This document shows positions 1-5,182 of a stretch of DNA of 6,142 bases, piece by piece (position 1 is the stretch's first letter; every line of letters starts with the position of its first letter). Location of the stretch: the NCBI GenBank assembly GCA_023424475.1, contig JAFADX010000355.1, positions 1-6,142 on the forward strand, in the 5' to 3' direction. The stretch comes from Pseudomonadota bacterium. GTDB taxonomy: Bacteria > Pseudomonadota > Alphaproteobacteria > Acetobacterales > Acetobacteraceae. Below the pieces are notes generated by a model. It had not been told where the DNA came from. It was given only the letters and a program-made list of their open reading frames with translations, and made no database searches. A program made the translations under genes and the position numbers.

Positions 1-16
1 TTCCGACAGATCGGAA
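1..16. repeat. Perfect inverted repeat, possible operator or hairpin
   Basis: TTCCGA, a 4-nt spacer CAGA, then TCGGAA form a perfect 6-bp dyad at the very left edge of the window. It lies about 115 bp upstream of the start of the small membrane protein gene. It could be a regulator operator, or the stem of a terminator for a gene lying to the left. There is no T-run after it on the + strand. The window edge hides any extension, so its role is undecided. Confidence 0.3.
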
Positions 17-114
17 CATGCTCTAGCCGCATGGCGCCGCGCGACGATGACCTCCGAGGTAATCGCTTCGCCGCGCCGGTTCGGCGATCCCTCCCCCGGC
101 CGCGATCCTGCGGC

Positions 115-126
115 GGAGAGGAGAGA
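115..126 (+). promoter_or_regulatory. Strong purine-rich ribosome binding site
   Basis: A purine tract containing AGGAG at 119-123 ends 8 nt before the ATG at 132. This is near-ideal Shine-Dalgarno spacing. It supports ATG 132 as the start rather than the in-frame ATG at 144. Confidence 0.7.
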
Positions 127-131
127 TCCCG

Positions 132-527
132 ATGAGCGTTCCCATGACCCCCTTCCTGCGGCTGGCGCTGCGGCTCGATGCGGCGGTGAGCGGCGCCTGC
201 GGGCTGCTGATGGCCGCCCTGCCCGCGCCGGTCGCGGCGCTGACCGGCCTGCCGGCGCCGCTGCTGCTCGGCGCCGGGTTGTTCCTGCTGCCCTATGGCG
301 CGCTGCTCGCCTGGCTCGGCGCGCGCGCGGCGCTGCCGCGACCGATGCTGTGGCTGCTGGTCGCCGGCAACCTCGCCTGGGCGCTGGAATGCGCCGCGCT
401 GCCGCTGCTCGGCTGGGTCGCCCCGAACGGCTGGGGCATCGCCTTTCTCGCCGTGCAGGCGGCGGCCGTCGCGGCCTTCGCCGAACTCTACCTGACCGCC
501 CTTCGCCGCGCCCCGCGCGCGGCGTAA
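132..527 (+). CDS. Small four-helix integral membrane protein, function unknown
   Basis: The product is a 131-residue, very hydrophobic protein rich in Ala and Leu. Four membrane segments can be read at about residues 13-30, 42-63, 71-93 and 101-120. The loops are short, and a basic C-terminal tail (LRRAPRA) suggests that end faces the cytoplasm. Features that look conserved rather than random are GN at 79-80, the Trp residues at 83 and 95, a Glu at 86 within a helix, and a Gln at 109 in the last helix. It resembles small uncharacterised membrane proteins found in many alphaproteobacteria, recalled from general knowledge and not checked. There is no catalytic motif and no signal peptide distinct from the first helix. 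ATG 132 is chosen because a strong ribosome binding site precedes it. The gene stands alone on + and converges on the reductase gene. No function can be assigned. Confidence 0.82.
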   Translation: MSVPMTPFLRLALRLDAAVSGACGLLMAALPAPVAALTGLPAPLLLGAGLFLLPYGALLAWLGARAALPRPMLWLLVAGNLAWALECAALPLLGWVAPNGWGIAFLAVQAAAVAAFAELYLTALRRAPRAA

Positions 528-528
528 G
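501..528. terminator. GC-rich hairpin at the convergent gene junction
   Basis: CGCCGCG (504-510) pairs with CGCGGCG (518-524) around a 7-nt loop, and flanking CTT (501-503) can pair with AAG (526-528) across one bulged T. It spans the stop codon of the + gene and lies just before the end of the convergent - gene, where a bidirectional terminator would be expected. No U-run follows on either strand, so termination here is only a guess. Confidence 0.3.
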
Positions 529-538
529 GGTGCGGTCC

Positions 539-1303
539 TCAGAAGCGCGGCATCAACATGCCGCCGTCGATGGGGAAGGAATGGCCGGTGGAATACGGCA
601 TCGCGCCGGAGGCGAGCGTCGCGATGGCGCCGCCGATATCCTCCGGCTGCCCCCAGCGGCCGATCGGCGCAAGGCCGCCTTCGAGCATCGCGCCGTAGGT
701 GTCCCAGACCCCGCGCGTCATGTCGGTGCGGATGACGCCGGGCTGGATGTCGTAGGTGTTGATGCCGTGGCTCGCGAGGCGCAGCGCGAAGAGCTTCGCG
801 ATCATCGTCACTCCGGCCTTGGAAACGCAGTATTCGGCCCGGTTCAGCGACGCCATGACGCTGTTCACCGAGGAGACGAAACACATCGACCGGTGGCCGC
901 GCTTCGGCGCGCCGTCGGCGATCATGCGCTTCGCCACGCCCTGGCTGAGGAAGAAGGTGCCGCGCGTATTGACGTCGAGCAGCCGGTCCCAGGAGTCGGG
1001 CGTCGTCTCCAGCATGTCCTGGCGCAGCTGGACCTGCACGCCGGCGACGTTCGCGAGGCATTCGAGGCCGCCGAAGGCGCCCCAGGCCGCCTCGATCAGC
1101 GCGCCGTGGGCGGCGACGTCCGAGACGTCGGCGGCGAGAAAGGCGAAGCGGCCGCCGGCGGCCTCGACCGCGGCGCGCGTCTCGGCGGCGCCTTCCTCCA
1201 CGATGTCGGCGCCGACCACGTCGAACCCCTTGCCGGCGAGGGCGACGCAGGTGGCGCGGCCGATCCCGCGCCGCGCGCCGGTGACGAGGGCGGCAGGCTT
1301 CAT
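539..1303 (-). CDS. Short-chain dehydrogenase/reductase, 3-ketoacyl-ACP reductase-like
   Basis: This is a complete 254-residue classical SDR, the usual length for the family. The Rossmann cofactor motif TGARRGIG is at residues 8-15 and NVAG is at 85-88. The structural Asn is N112, and the catalytic Ser-Tyr-Lys are S145, Y158 and K162 (YCVSK). The PG motif is at 188-189 and a C-terminal IDGGM at 246-250. An Asp at the end of the second beta strand (D33) favours NAD(H) over NADP(H) in this family. The stretch around S145 to K162, and the PYSTG near residue 236, resemble the FabG-like group annotated as 3-ketoacyl-ACP reductase. Sequence alone cannot tell fatty-acid synthesis from oxidation of some other hydroxy substrate, and a second-copy dehydrogenase is as likely as a housekeeping FabG. 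The start has GGAG at 1312-1315, 8 nt upstream. The gene is transcribed divergently from the racemase-family gene. Confidence 0.92.
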   Translation of the reverse strand: MKPAALVTGARRGIGRATCVALAGKGFDVVGADIVEEGAAETRAAVEAAGGRFAFLAADVSDVAAHGALIEAAWGAFGGLECLANVAGVQVQLRQDMLETTPDSWDRLLDVNTRGTFFLSQGVAKRMIADGAPKRGHRSMCFVSSVNSVMASLNRAEYCVSKAGVTMIAKLFALRLASHGINTYDIQPGVIRTDMTRGVWDTYGAMLEGGLAPIGRWGQPEDIGGAIATLASGAMPYSTGHSFPIDGGMLMPRF

Positions 1304-1398
1304 CGATGGAACTCCGGGTCCATGGCGCCGGGGCGCCCAGGAGGCCGGGGACGGAGCATGACAACACGCTGCTGCATGTCCTGGACCCCCTCAATGAA

Positions 1399-1429
1399 AG
1401 GCCCGCTCGCCTTGCGGCTGAGCGGGCCT
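1399..1429 (-). terminator. Perfect 10-bp hairpin in the divergent region, terminator-like on the - strand
   Basis: AGGCCCGCTC (1399-1408) and GAGCGGGCCT (1420-1429) pair perfectly around an 11-nt loop, in which GC/GC can add two inner pairs. Read on -, the stem ends in CCT and is followed by TTCATTG, giving a short T-rich tail like an intrinsic terminator. Read on +, no T-run follows. It lies about 95 nt upstream of the reductase start, so on - it would act in that gene's leader as an attenuator, or end a short RNA begun near 1500. A role as an insulator between divergent promoters is also possible. The structure is plain in the sequence; its role is inference. Confidence 0.5.
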
Positions 1430-1480
1430 GTCGCCGTTGACCGGCGCCGTTTTCCTGGACGTTGCCCCGAACTGAGCGAG

Positions 1481-1520
1481 TGCATCTGACAATGCATGGA
1501 TATGTTTGGTCAAGACACAA
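1481..1520. promoter_or_regulatory. AT-richer patch with two dyads, likely operator/promoter zone
   Basis: In a GC-rich surrounding, this stretch is noticeably AT-richer. It contains TGCAT-N6-ATGCA (1481-1496) and an imperfect dyad around TTGGTC-AA-GACACAA (1506-1520), in which GTC and GAC flank AA. Such dyads upstream of a catabolic gene fit binding by a dimeric repressor, for example of the GntR type, but no regulator gene is in the window. I found no pair of -35 and -10 boxes close to consensus with proper spacing, so no start site is proposed. Confidence 0.3.
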
Positions 1521-1543
1521 TCTGCCCAGCGCGGCATTTTTGC

Positions 1544-1547
1544 GGAG
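1544..1547 (+). promoter_or_regulatory. Ribosome binding site that sets the racemase start
   Basis: GGAG lies 7 nt before ATG 1555. The reading frame is open further upstream to a TTG at 1462, but the extra 31 residues look unlike the family, whereas the protein from 1555 opens with the typical MRILVVNPNTT. Start 1555 is therefore preferred. Confidence 0.75.
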
Positions 1548-1554
1548 CAGCCCG

Positions 1555-2280
1555 ATGCGGATCCTCGTCGTCAACCCGAACACCACGGCGTCGGTCACCG
1601 ACCGCATCGAACGCGCGGCACGGGCCGCGGCCAGCCCCGGCACCGAAATCGCGGCGCTCACCGCGCCGTTCGGCCTGCCGCTGATCGTCACGCGCGCGGA
1701 TTGGCTGGTTGCCGGGCCGGCCACCCTCGCCGCCCTGGCGGCGCGGCGCGGCACCTATGACGCGGCGGTCGTCGCCTGCTTCGGGGACCCGGGGCTCGAC
1801 GCGGCCAAGGAACTGTTCGACGTGCCGGTGCTCGGGATCAGCGAAGCCGCCTTCCATGCCGCGGCGATGCTGGGGCGGCGCTTCGGCATCGTTTCCTTCA
1901 CCGCCGCGTTGCGCCCGATGTTCGAGGACTGCCTCGCGCACCATGGTCTCGCAGGCCGCTGCGCCGGTTTCCGCATGGGCCCCGCCTTCGCCGGCGATCC
2001 GGGGCGGGTGGCCGAGGACCGACTCGACCTTCTCGCCGATCTCTGCGCTGAAAGCGTGGAGAAGGACGGGGCGGAGGCGGTGATCCTCGCGGGCGGACCG
2101 CTCGCGGGCATCGCGCCGCTGCTGCAGCCGCGGGTCGCGGTCCCGCTGGTGGACGGCACCCAGGCCGCAACGCGGCTGGCCGAGGCGATGGTGGGCCTGG
2201 TGTCCCGCAGTCCGCGCCCGAAGCGCGCCCGTGCGCTGACCGGCTTCGCGCCCGAGGTGGCGGCAGCCTATGCGGCCTGA
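1555..2280 (+). CDS. Asp/Glu-hydantoin racemase family protein with one catalytic-type cysteine
   Basis: The 241-residue product opens with MRILVVNPNTT, the hallmark of the hydantoin/aspartate-glutamate racemase superfamily. It also carries the ACFGDPGLDAAKE block at 74-86 with C75, followed by PVLGISEAAF (91-100) and GRRFGIVSF (107-115). These are cofactor-independent enzymes of two similar alpha/beta domains; racemases use one Cys from each half as acid and base. C75 is the first of these. At the second site, where the family normally has a Cys in a GCAGM-like motif, this protein reads LAGGPLAG (178-185), with Gly at about residue 180. Two-base racemization by the usual mechanism is therefore doubtful. 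It may be a one-cysteine subfamily with another lyase, decarboxylase or isomerase role. It has its own ribosome binding site and stands alone on +. Family is confident; substrate is unknown. Confidence 0.88.
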   Translation: MRILVVNPNTTASVTDRIERAARAAASPGTEIAALTAPFGLPLIVTRADWLVAGPATLAALAARRGTYDAAVVACFGDPGLDAAKELFDVPVLGISEAAFHAAAMLGRRFGIVSFTAALRPMFEDCLAHHGLAGRCAGFRMGPAFAGDPGRVAEDRLDLLADLCAESVEKDGAEAVILAGGPLAGIAPLLQPRVAVPLVDGTQAATRLAEAMVGLVSRSPRPKRARALTGFAPEVAAAYAA

Positions 2281-2417
2281 GACGCGCGCGACGCAGGGAT
2301 CCGCAGGGCGATTTCCGCGAGCAGCGCCCAGACCCGCTCCGCATCGAGGCGCACCTCGGGGTCGTTGAGCAGGCGATCGAGTTCGGCCAGGCGGCGATCG
2401 GTGTCGGTATCGGGCAT
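2268..2417 (-). CDS. Possible 49-residue small acidic protein, function unknown
   Basis: From ATG 2417 the frame encodes 49 residues with a charged start and an amphipathic helical core (about 8-40), containing LAELDRLLNDPEVRLDAE and then RVWALLAEIALRI. The Asn-Asp-Pro turn between two predicted helices and the sensible heptad-like hydrophobic spacing look like a real small protein rather than noise. The frame stays open upstream to an ATG at 2552, but that extension is Arg/Ala/Pro-rich and unstructured, so the short form is preferred. The ribosome binding site is weak (GGTG close to the ATG). Its 3' end overlaps the racemase gene tail-to-tail by 13 bp. No family is recognised; the core is only superficially like the helical N-terminus of release factors. 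Confidence 0.5.
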   Translation of the reverse strand: MPDTDTDRRLAELDRLLNDPEVRLDAERVWALLAEIALRIPASRASQAA

Positions 2418-2535
2418 CTGTGCACCACGAGGTTTGCGACGGGCCGGACTGTGGCGGCGAAAAGCGTCGGAAAGGTGAAGCGGCCAGGGCATTCCACGGG
2501 CAGCCGCCGGAGCCGCTCGGAACGCCGCGCCGCTC

Positions 2536-2566
2536 ATCGGAATGCGCCGCATGGCGCGTGTCCGAT
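2536..2566 (-). terminator. Long hairpin after the serine protease gene
   Basis: ATCGGA (2536-2541) pairs with TCCGAT (2561-2566), and inside it ATGCGCC (2542-2548) pairs with GGCGCGT (2553-2559) around a GCAT tetraloop. In total there are 13 pairs with one wobble and one bulged G. It begins 7 nt after the protease stop codon on -, where a transcript end is expected. There is no T-run beyond it, as is common for such structures in very GC-rich genomes, so it may terminate, or instead protect the mRNA 3' end. Confidence 0.5.
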
Positions 2567-2573
2567 CAGCCTC

Positions 2574-3485
2574 TCAGCCGCGGCAGATCACTTGGAAGAC
2601 CGCCGGCGCGACGGCCGCCGAGACCGCCCGCGCACCGGTCGATCCGCTTGGGGAACCGCGTTCCGGCGTGACGCCGCGCTCGGCGAGGAAGCCCTCCACC
2701 TCGGAGGCGCGGATCGCGAAGTTCACGCCCTGCGGCAGGCTGCCCGTCGCGCGCAGCACGGCGATGTCGTTCAGGCGACCGACGGCGACGCCGAGCAACT
2801 GCCCCGCATCGTCCACTGCCGGGCCGCCGGAATTGCCCGGCTGCACCGCCGCGTTCATCTGGAAGCGCGAGGTGTCGCCCCCCGGCCCGGCGAGGCCGGT
2901 GACGATGCCGTTGGTCACGTTGAGCCCGGTGCCGAGCGCCTGGCCGTAGGGGAAGCCGAAGACCAGCACGGTCTCGCCGAGGTCGATGGCCGACCGGCCG
3001 CGGAAATGCACGACCGACCGGAAGCCGCGGCTGGTGTCGAGGAGTGCGAGGTCGCGCCGCCGGTCGGCCGCGACGACGCGCACCGGGCGGCCCCGGTCGT
3101 CCACCACGGTGGCGCAGCCGCTCACGACATGGGCATTGGTGATGGCGAGGCCGTTCGGCGTGACGGCGAAGGCGGAGCCGGTCCCGACGGCGCGCCCTCT
3201 GCGCGGCGGGGGTGTCGTGTTCTCGGGTTGCGCGGCGTCCTCGCCGGGCCTGCCCGTGGCGTCCGCCGGCGGCGGCACGGGGGGCTGCTGCCCCTCCACC
3301 GGCATGGCACGGCCATCGGGCAGCCGCACATAGCGTGCGACCGGCGCCGAGCCGCCGCCGTAGTCCGTTACGATGGTGCCTTCGCCACCCTCGGCAGGCG
3401 GTGCCGCGGCTTCAGGGGGCGACAGGGCGGCTTCCGTGCAGGCGGCGGCGAGCAGCAGGACGAGGAAGGGGACGGCGCGGCGCAT
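2574..3485 (-). CDS. Secreted trypsin-like serine protease, probable lipoprotein, no PDZ domain
   Basis: From ATG 3485 the product has 303 residues. It starts with MRRAVPFLVLLLAAAC, a short signal peptide ending in a lipobox-like AAAC, with C16 the likely lipidated Cys. Thr-Glu after it lacks the inner-membrane retention Asp, so an outer-membrane or periplasmic location is likely. Residues 17-98 are a low-complexity Pro/Ala/Gly-rich linker. The catalytic domain covers about 99-270, with the triad H119 (TNAHVV), D145 (RDLALL) and S219 (GNSGGP). This matches the HtrA/Deg-type trypsin fold, but no PDZ domain follows; about 30 residues remain, ending in VFQVICRG. C124 and C301 could form a disulfide. 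A longer start at 3542 would put 19 charged residues before the signal peptide, so it is rejected. A purine-rich ribosome binding site lies at 3492-3500. It is the last gene of the - strand run, 53 nt after the lyase gene. Confidence 0.9.
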   Translation of the reverse strand: MRRAVPFLVLLLAAACTEAALSPPEAAAPPAEGGEGTIVTDYGGGSAPVARYVRLPDGRAMPVEGQQPPVPPPADATGRPGEDAAQPENTTPPPRRGRAVGTGSAFAVTPNGLAITNAHVVSGCATVVDDRGRPVRVVAADRRRDLALLDTSRGFRSVVHFRGRSAIDLGETVLVFGFPYGQALGTGLNVTNGIVTGLAGPGGDTSRFQMNAAVQPGNSGGPAVDDAGQLLGVAVGRLNDIAVLRATGSLPQGVNFAIRASEVEGFLAERGVTPERGSPSGSTGARAVSAAVAPAVFQVICRG

Positions 3486-3491
3486 TCTCAC

Positions 3492-3500
3492 CCTCACCTT
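3492..3500 (-). promoter_or_regulatory. Ribosome binding site that sets the protease start
   Basis: Read on -, AAGGTGAGG lies just ahead of ATG 3485, with GAGG 6 nt away. It supports the start at the signal peptide rather than the upstream ATG at 3542, which would also overlap the lyase stop codon. Confidence 0.65.
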
Positions 3501-3538
3501 GGGTCCCCGGCGCGCTGCGGAAAGGGGTGCCTGGCGCG

Positions 3539-4441
3539 TCACGCCGCCTTCCGGGCCGCCGGCACGGCGCGCATGCGCCCACCCGGCACCGCGCCGGGGA
3601 TGGCTGCCGCCATGTCGGCGGCGACGAGCAGCCGCGCCCAGTCCACGCCCGTGTCGACGCCCATGCGGCGGAACATCCAGACCACGTCCTCGGTCGCCAC
3701 GTTGCCCGTGGCGCCCGGCGCGAAGGGGCAGCCGCCGATGCCGCCCGCCGCGCTGTCGAAGACGCGGCAGCCGGCCTCCCAGGCGGCGGAGACGTTCGCC
3801 ACGCCCATGCCGTAGGTGTCGTGGCCGTGGAAGGCGAAGCGGCTGCCCCAGGCGCCGATGGCATGGCGGAAGATGCGGCCGACCTGGTCGGGGCTCGCAT
3901 TGCCGGTGGTGTCGGCGAGCGCGATCTCCATCTCCGGGTCGAGGGCGACGATGCGCTCGATCCAGGGCATCACCTCGGCTTCCGGCACCACGCCGTCGAA
4001 GGGGCAGTGGAACACGCAGGAGAGGTTGAAGCGGACCTTCACCCCCTTCGGCGTGTCCTTCACGAGCTTCGCGAGTTCGTCGAAGGATTCCTCGCGCGTG
4101 CGGTTGAGGTTCGCCTTGTTGTGCCCGGCGGTGGCCGACATGAAGAAGCCGAGCCGGTCGGCGCCGTGCTCGATCGCCGCGTCGAAGCCACGGCGGTTGG
4201 GCACCAGCACGGTCGATTCCAGGCCCGGCATCGTCTTGCAGGCGGCGAGCACCACCTCGGTCTGCGCCATCTGCGGGATGGCCTTGGGCGAGACGAAGGA
4301 GCCGACCTCCATGCGCCGCAGGCCGGCGTCGTAGCAGGCCCGGATCAGCGCGATCTTCGCCTCGGTGCTCACCAGGGCGCCCGTGATGGACTGGATGCCG
4401 TCGCGCGGGGCGACCTCGCTGATGATGGCGGTCTCGGACAT
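3539..4441 (-). CDS. Hydroxymethylglutaryl-CoA lyase family enzyme
   Basis: The 300-residue product is a complete TIM-barrel lyase of the HMG-CoA lyase type. That enzyme splits 3-hydroxy-3-methylglutaryl-CoA into acetyl-CoA and acetoacetate at the end of leucine breakdown. Visible residues match the known human enzyme: RDG at 13-15 (catalytic Arg and metal-binding Asp), E45 in MEVGSFVS, HGH at 205-207 supplying two metal-ligand His, and the signature GGIGGCPFAPGATGN (233-247) with the catalytic loop Cys at 238 and N247. All key residues are present, so it should be active. Related enzymes acting on other 3-hydroxyacyl-CoAs share these motifs, and the expected leucine-pathway partners (liu genes) are not in the window, so the exact substrate is uncertain. 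ATG 4441 has GGAG 6 nt upstream; the frame is open further upstream only as an out-of-frame shadow of the GST gene. Confidence 0.92.
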   Translation of the reverse strand: MSETAIISEVAPRDGIQSITGALVSTEAKIALIRACYDAGLRRMEVGSFVSPKAIPQMAQTEVVLAACKTMPGLESTVLVPNRRGFDAAIEHGADRLGFFMSATAGHNKANLNRTREESFDELAKLVKDTPKGVKVRFNLSCVFHCPFDGVVPEAEVMPWIERIVALDPEMEIALADTTGNASPDQVGRIFRHAIGAWGSRFAFHGHDTYGMGVANVSAAWEAGCRVFDSAAGGIGGCPFAPGATGNVATEDVVWMFRRMGVDTGVDWARLLVAADMAAAIPGAVPGGRMRAVPAARKAA

Positions 4442-4471
4442 GGCTCTCTCCGCGAATTCCGGATGGGTGTA

Positions 4472-4493
4472 GCCCCCGGGGACGGCCGGGGGC
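4472..4493. terminator. Perfect 8-bp GC hairpin between the GST and lyase genes
   Basis: GCCCCCGG (4472-4479) and CCGGGGGC (4486-4493) pair perfectly around a 6-nt loop, within the 65-nt gap between two - strand genes. It begins 13 nt after the GST stop codon. No T-run follows on -. It could be a weak terminator, an mRNA processing barrier, or a structure that shifts expression between the two genes. Confidence 0.4.
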
Positions 4494-4506
4494 AACGCGG
4501 CGCGGA

Positions 4507-5154
4507 TCAGGCCTGCGGCGGCGTGCGCGGCCCCGGCAGCAGATCGTAGGGCGGCTTCCAGCCGGGCAGCGCGCGGATGCGGCCGATCCAGGCCGCGACG
4601 GCCGGATAGCGGGCGGCGAGGTCGAGCGGCCATTCCGCCTCCGGGTAGTGCACGTAGCCGCTCATGGAGATGTCGGCGATGGTCGGCCGCTCGCCCGTGA
4701 TGAAGGGCCGCGTCTCGAGCTGCTTCTCCGCCACCGCGAAGGCCGCCTCCACCCGCGCGCGGAAGAAGGCGAGGACCGCCGGATCCGGGTCCTTGGTCCA
4801 GCCGAGCAGGAACCGCCACGTCGCGAGATAGGAGGTGAACTTGTGGTTGTCGAAGAGGATCCAGCGCAGCACCTCGCGCGCCTCGGCCTTGTCGGCAGGG
4901 CCGAACCGCCCGGTGCGCTCGGCGAGGTGGTGCAGGATGACGCCGGACTGCGTCAGGGCGAGGCCGTCGTCCTCGAGCACCGGCACCTCGCCCATCACGG
5001 AATGGGCGCCCCGCCATTCCGGGGTGCGGGTCTGCCCGCCCTTGAAATAGTCGACCCAGACGCCGCGCCAGGGCGTGCCGGTCAGGGCCAGCATCAGCGC
5101 CGCCTTGTAGCAGCCGCCGGATTCGGGGAAGCAGTGCAGGGTCATTTCGTTCAT
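4507..5154 (-). CDS. Glutathione S-transferase family protein
   Basis: The 215-residue product has the two-domain cytosolic GST layout. The N-terminal thioredoxin-like domain (about 4-80) carries ESGGCYK at 11-17, where S12 occupies the glutathione-activating position. GEVPVL at 55-60 has the cis-Pro P58, and QSGVILHHLAE at 69-79 has Q69-S70 to bind the gamma-glutamyl end of glutathione. The all-helical C-terminal domain (about 88-200) contains the TIADIS N-capping box at 158-163 with D161. This supports glutathione conjugation or reduction of an unknown electrophile in the cytoplasm; bacterial GSTs vary too much to name a substrate. Three start codons lie close together (5163, 5154, 5145). 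ATG 5154 is chosen because AGGA at 5163-5166 sits 8 nt upstream. It follows fliI by only 28 nt without a clear terminator, so it may be cotranscribed, although a functional link to motility is not apparent. Confidence 0.92.
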   Translation of the reverse strand: MNEMTLHCFPESGGCYKAALMLALTGTPWRGVWVDYFKGGQTRTPEWRGAHSVMGEVPVLEDDGLALTQSGVILHHLAERTGRFGPADKAEAREVLRWILFDNHKFTSYLATWRFLLGWTKDPDPAVLAFFRARVEAAFAVAEKQLETRPFITGERPTIADISMSGYVHYPEAEWPLDLAARYPAVAAWIGRIRALPGWKPPYDLLPGPRTPPQA

Positions 5155-5162
5155 GGCGCGCA

Positions 5163-5166
5163 TCCT
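5163..5166 (-). promoter_or_regulatory. Ribosome binding site that sets the GST start
   Basis: AGGA on - lies 8 nt ahead of ATG 5154. The alternative ATG at 5163 would overlap it, and the one at 5145 would be too far away, so 5154 is favoured among the three starts. Confidence 0.5.
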
Positions 5167-5182
5167 GGCGCGCCGGCGCGGC

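Noticed and set aside
1..135. A frame open from the window edge ending in TGA at 133-135, overlapping the membrane protein start as ATGA, which would look like translational coupling.
   Set aside because: Its translation is Arg/Pro-rich and unlike a protein C-terminus, and the overlap is easily due to chance. The sequence to the left would settle it.
47..1489. A 480-residue open frame on + running through the membrane protein, the antisense of the reductase and the divergent region.
   Set aside because: It is rich in Arg, Ala and Gly with no recognisable domain, and it overlaps two well-supported genes. Long antisense frames are expected in DNA of this GC content.
1300..1497. A 65-residue frame on - between the divergent genes, overlapping the reductase start.
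   Set aside because: It has low-complexity Arg/Pro content and no ribosome binding site, and it covers the hairpin. It is kept only as a remote leader-peptide idea.
1462..1554. A 31-residue N-terminal extension of the racemase-family protein from TTG 1462.
   Set aside because: A GGAG ribosome binding site and the family's normal N-terminus both point to ATG 1555; the extension also covers the likely regulatory region.
2451..4549. Long + strand frames (2451-3815 and 3212-4549) opposite the protease, lyase and GST genes.
   Set aside because: They are shadows of well-supported - strand genes, with His/Arg/Gly-rich translations and no domain.
4442..5017. A 192-residue upstream extension of the lyase reading frame.
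   Set aside because: It runs out of frame through the GST gene and gives meaningless sequence. The lyase start at 4441 has its own ribosome binding site.
5167..5180. GC palindromes (GGCGCGCC and CGCGCCGGCGCG) in the gap between fliI and the GST gene, considered as a terminator.
   Set aside because: They are overlapping self-complementary runs without a proper loop or T-run. The gap is only 28 nt and also holds the GST ribosome binding site.
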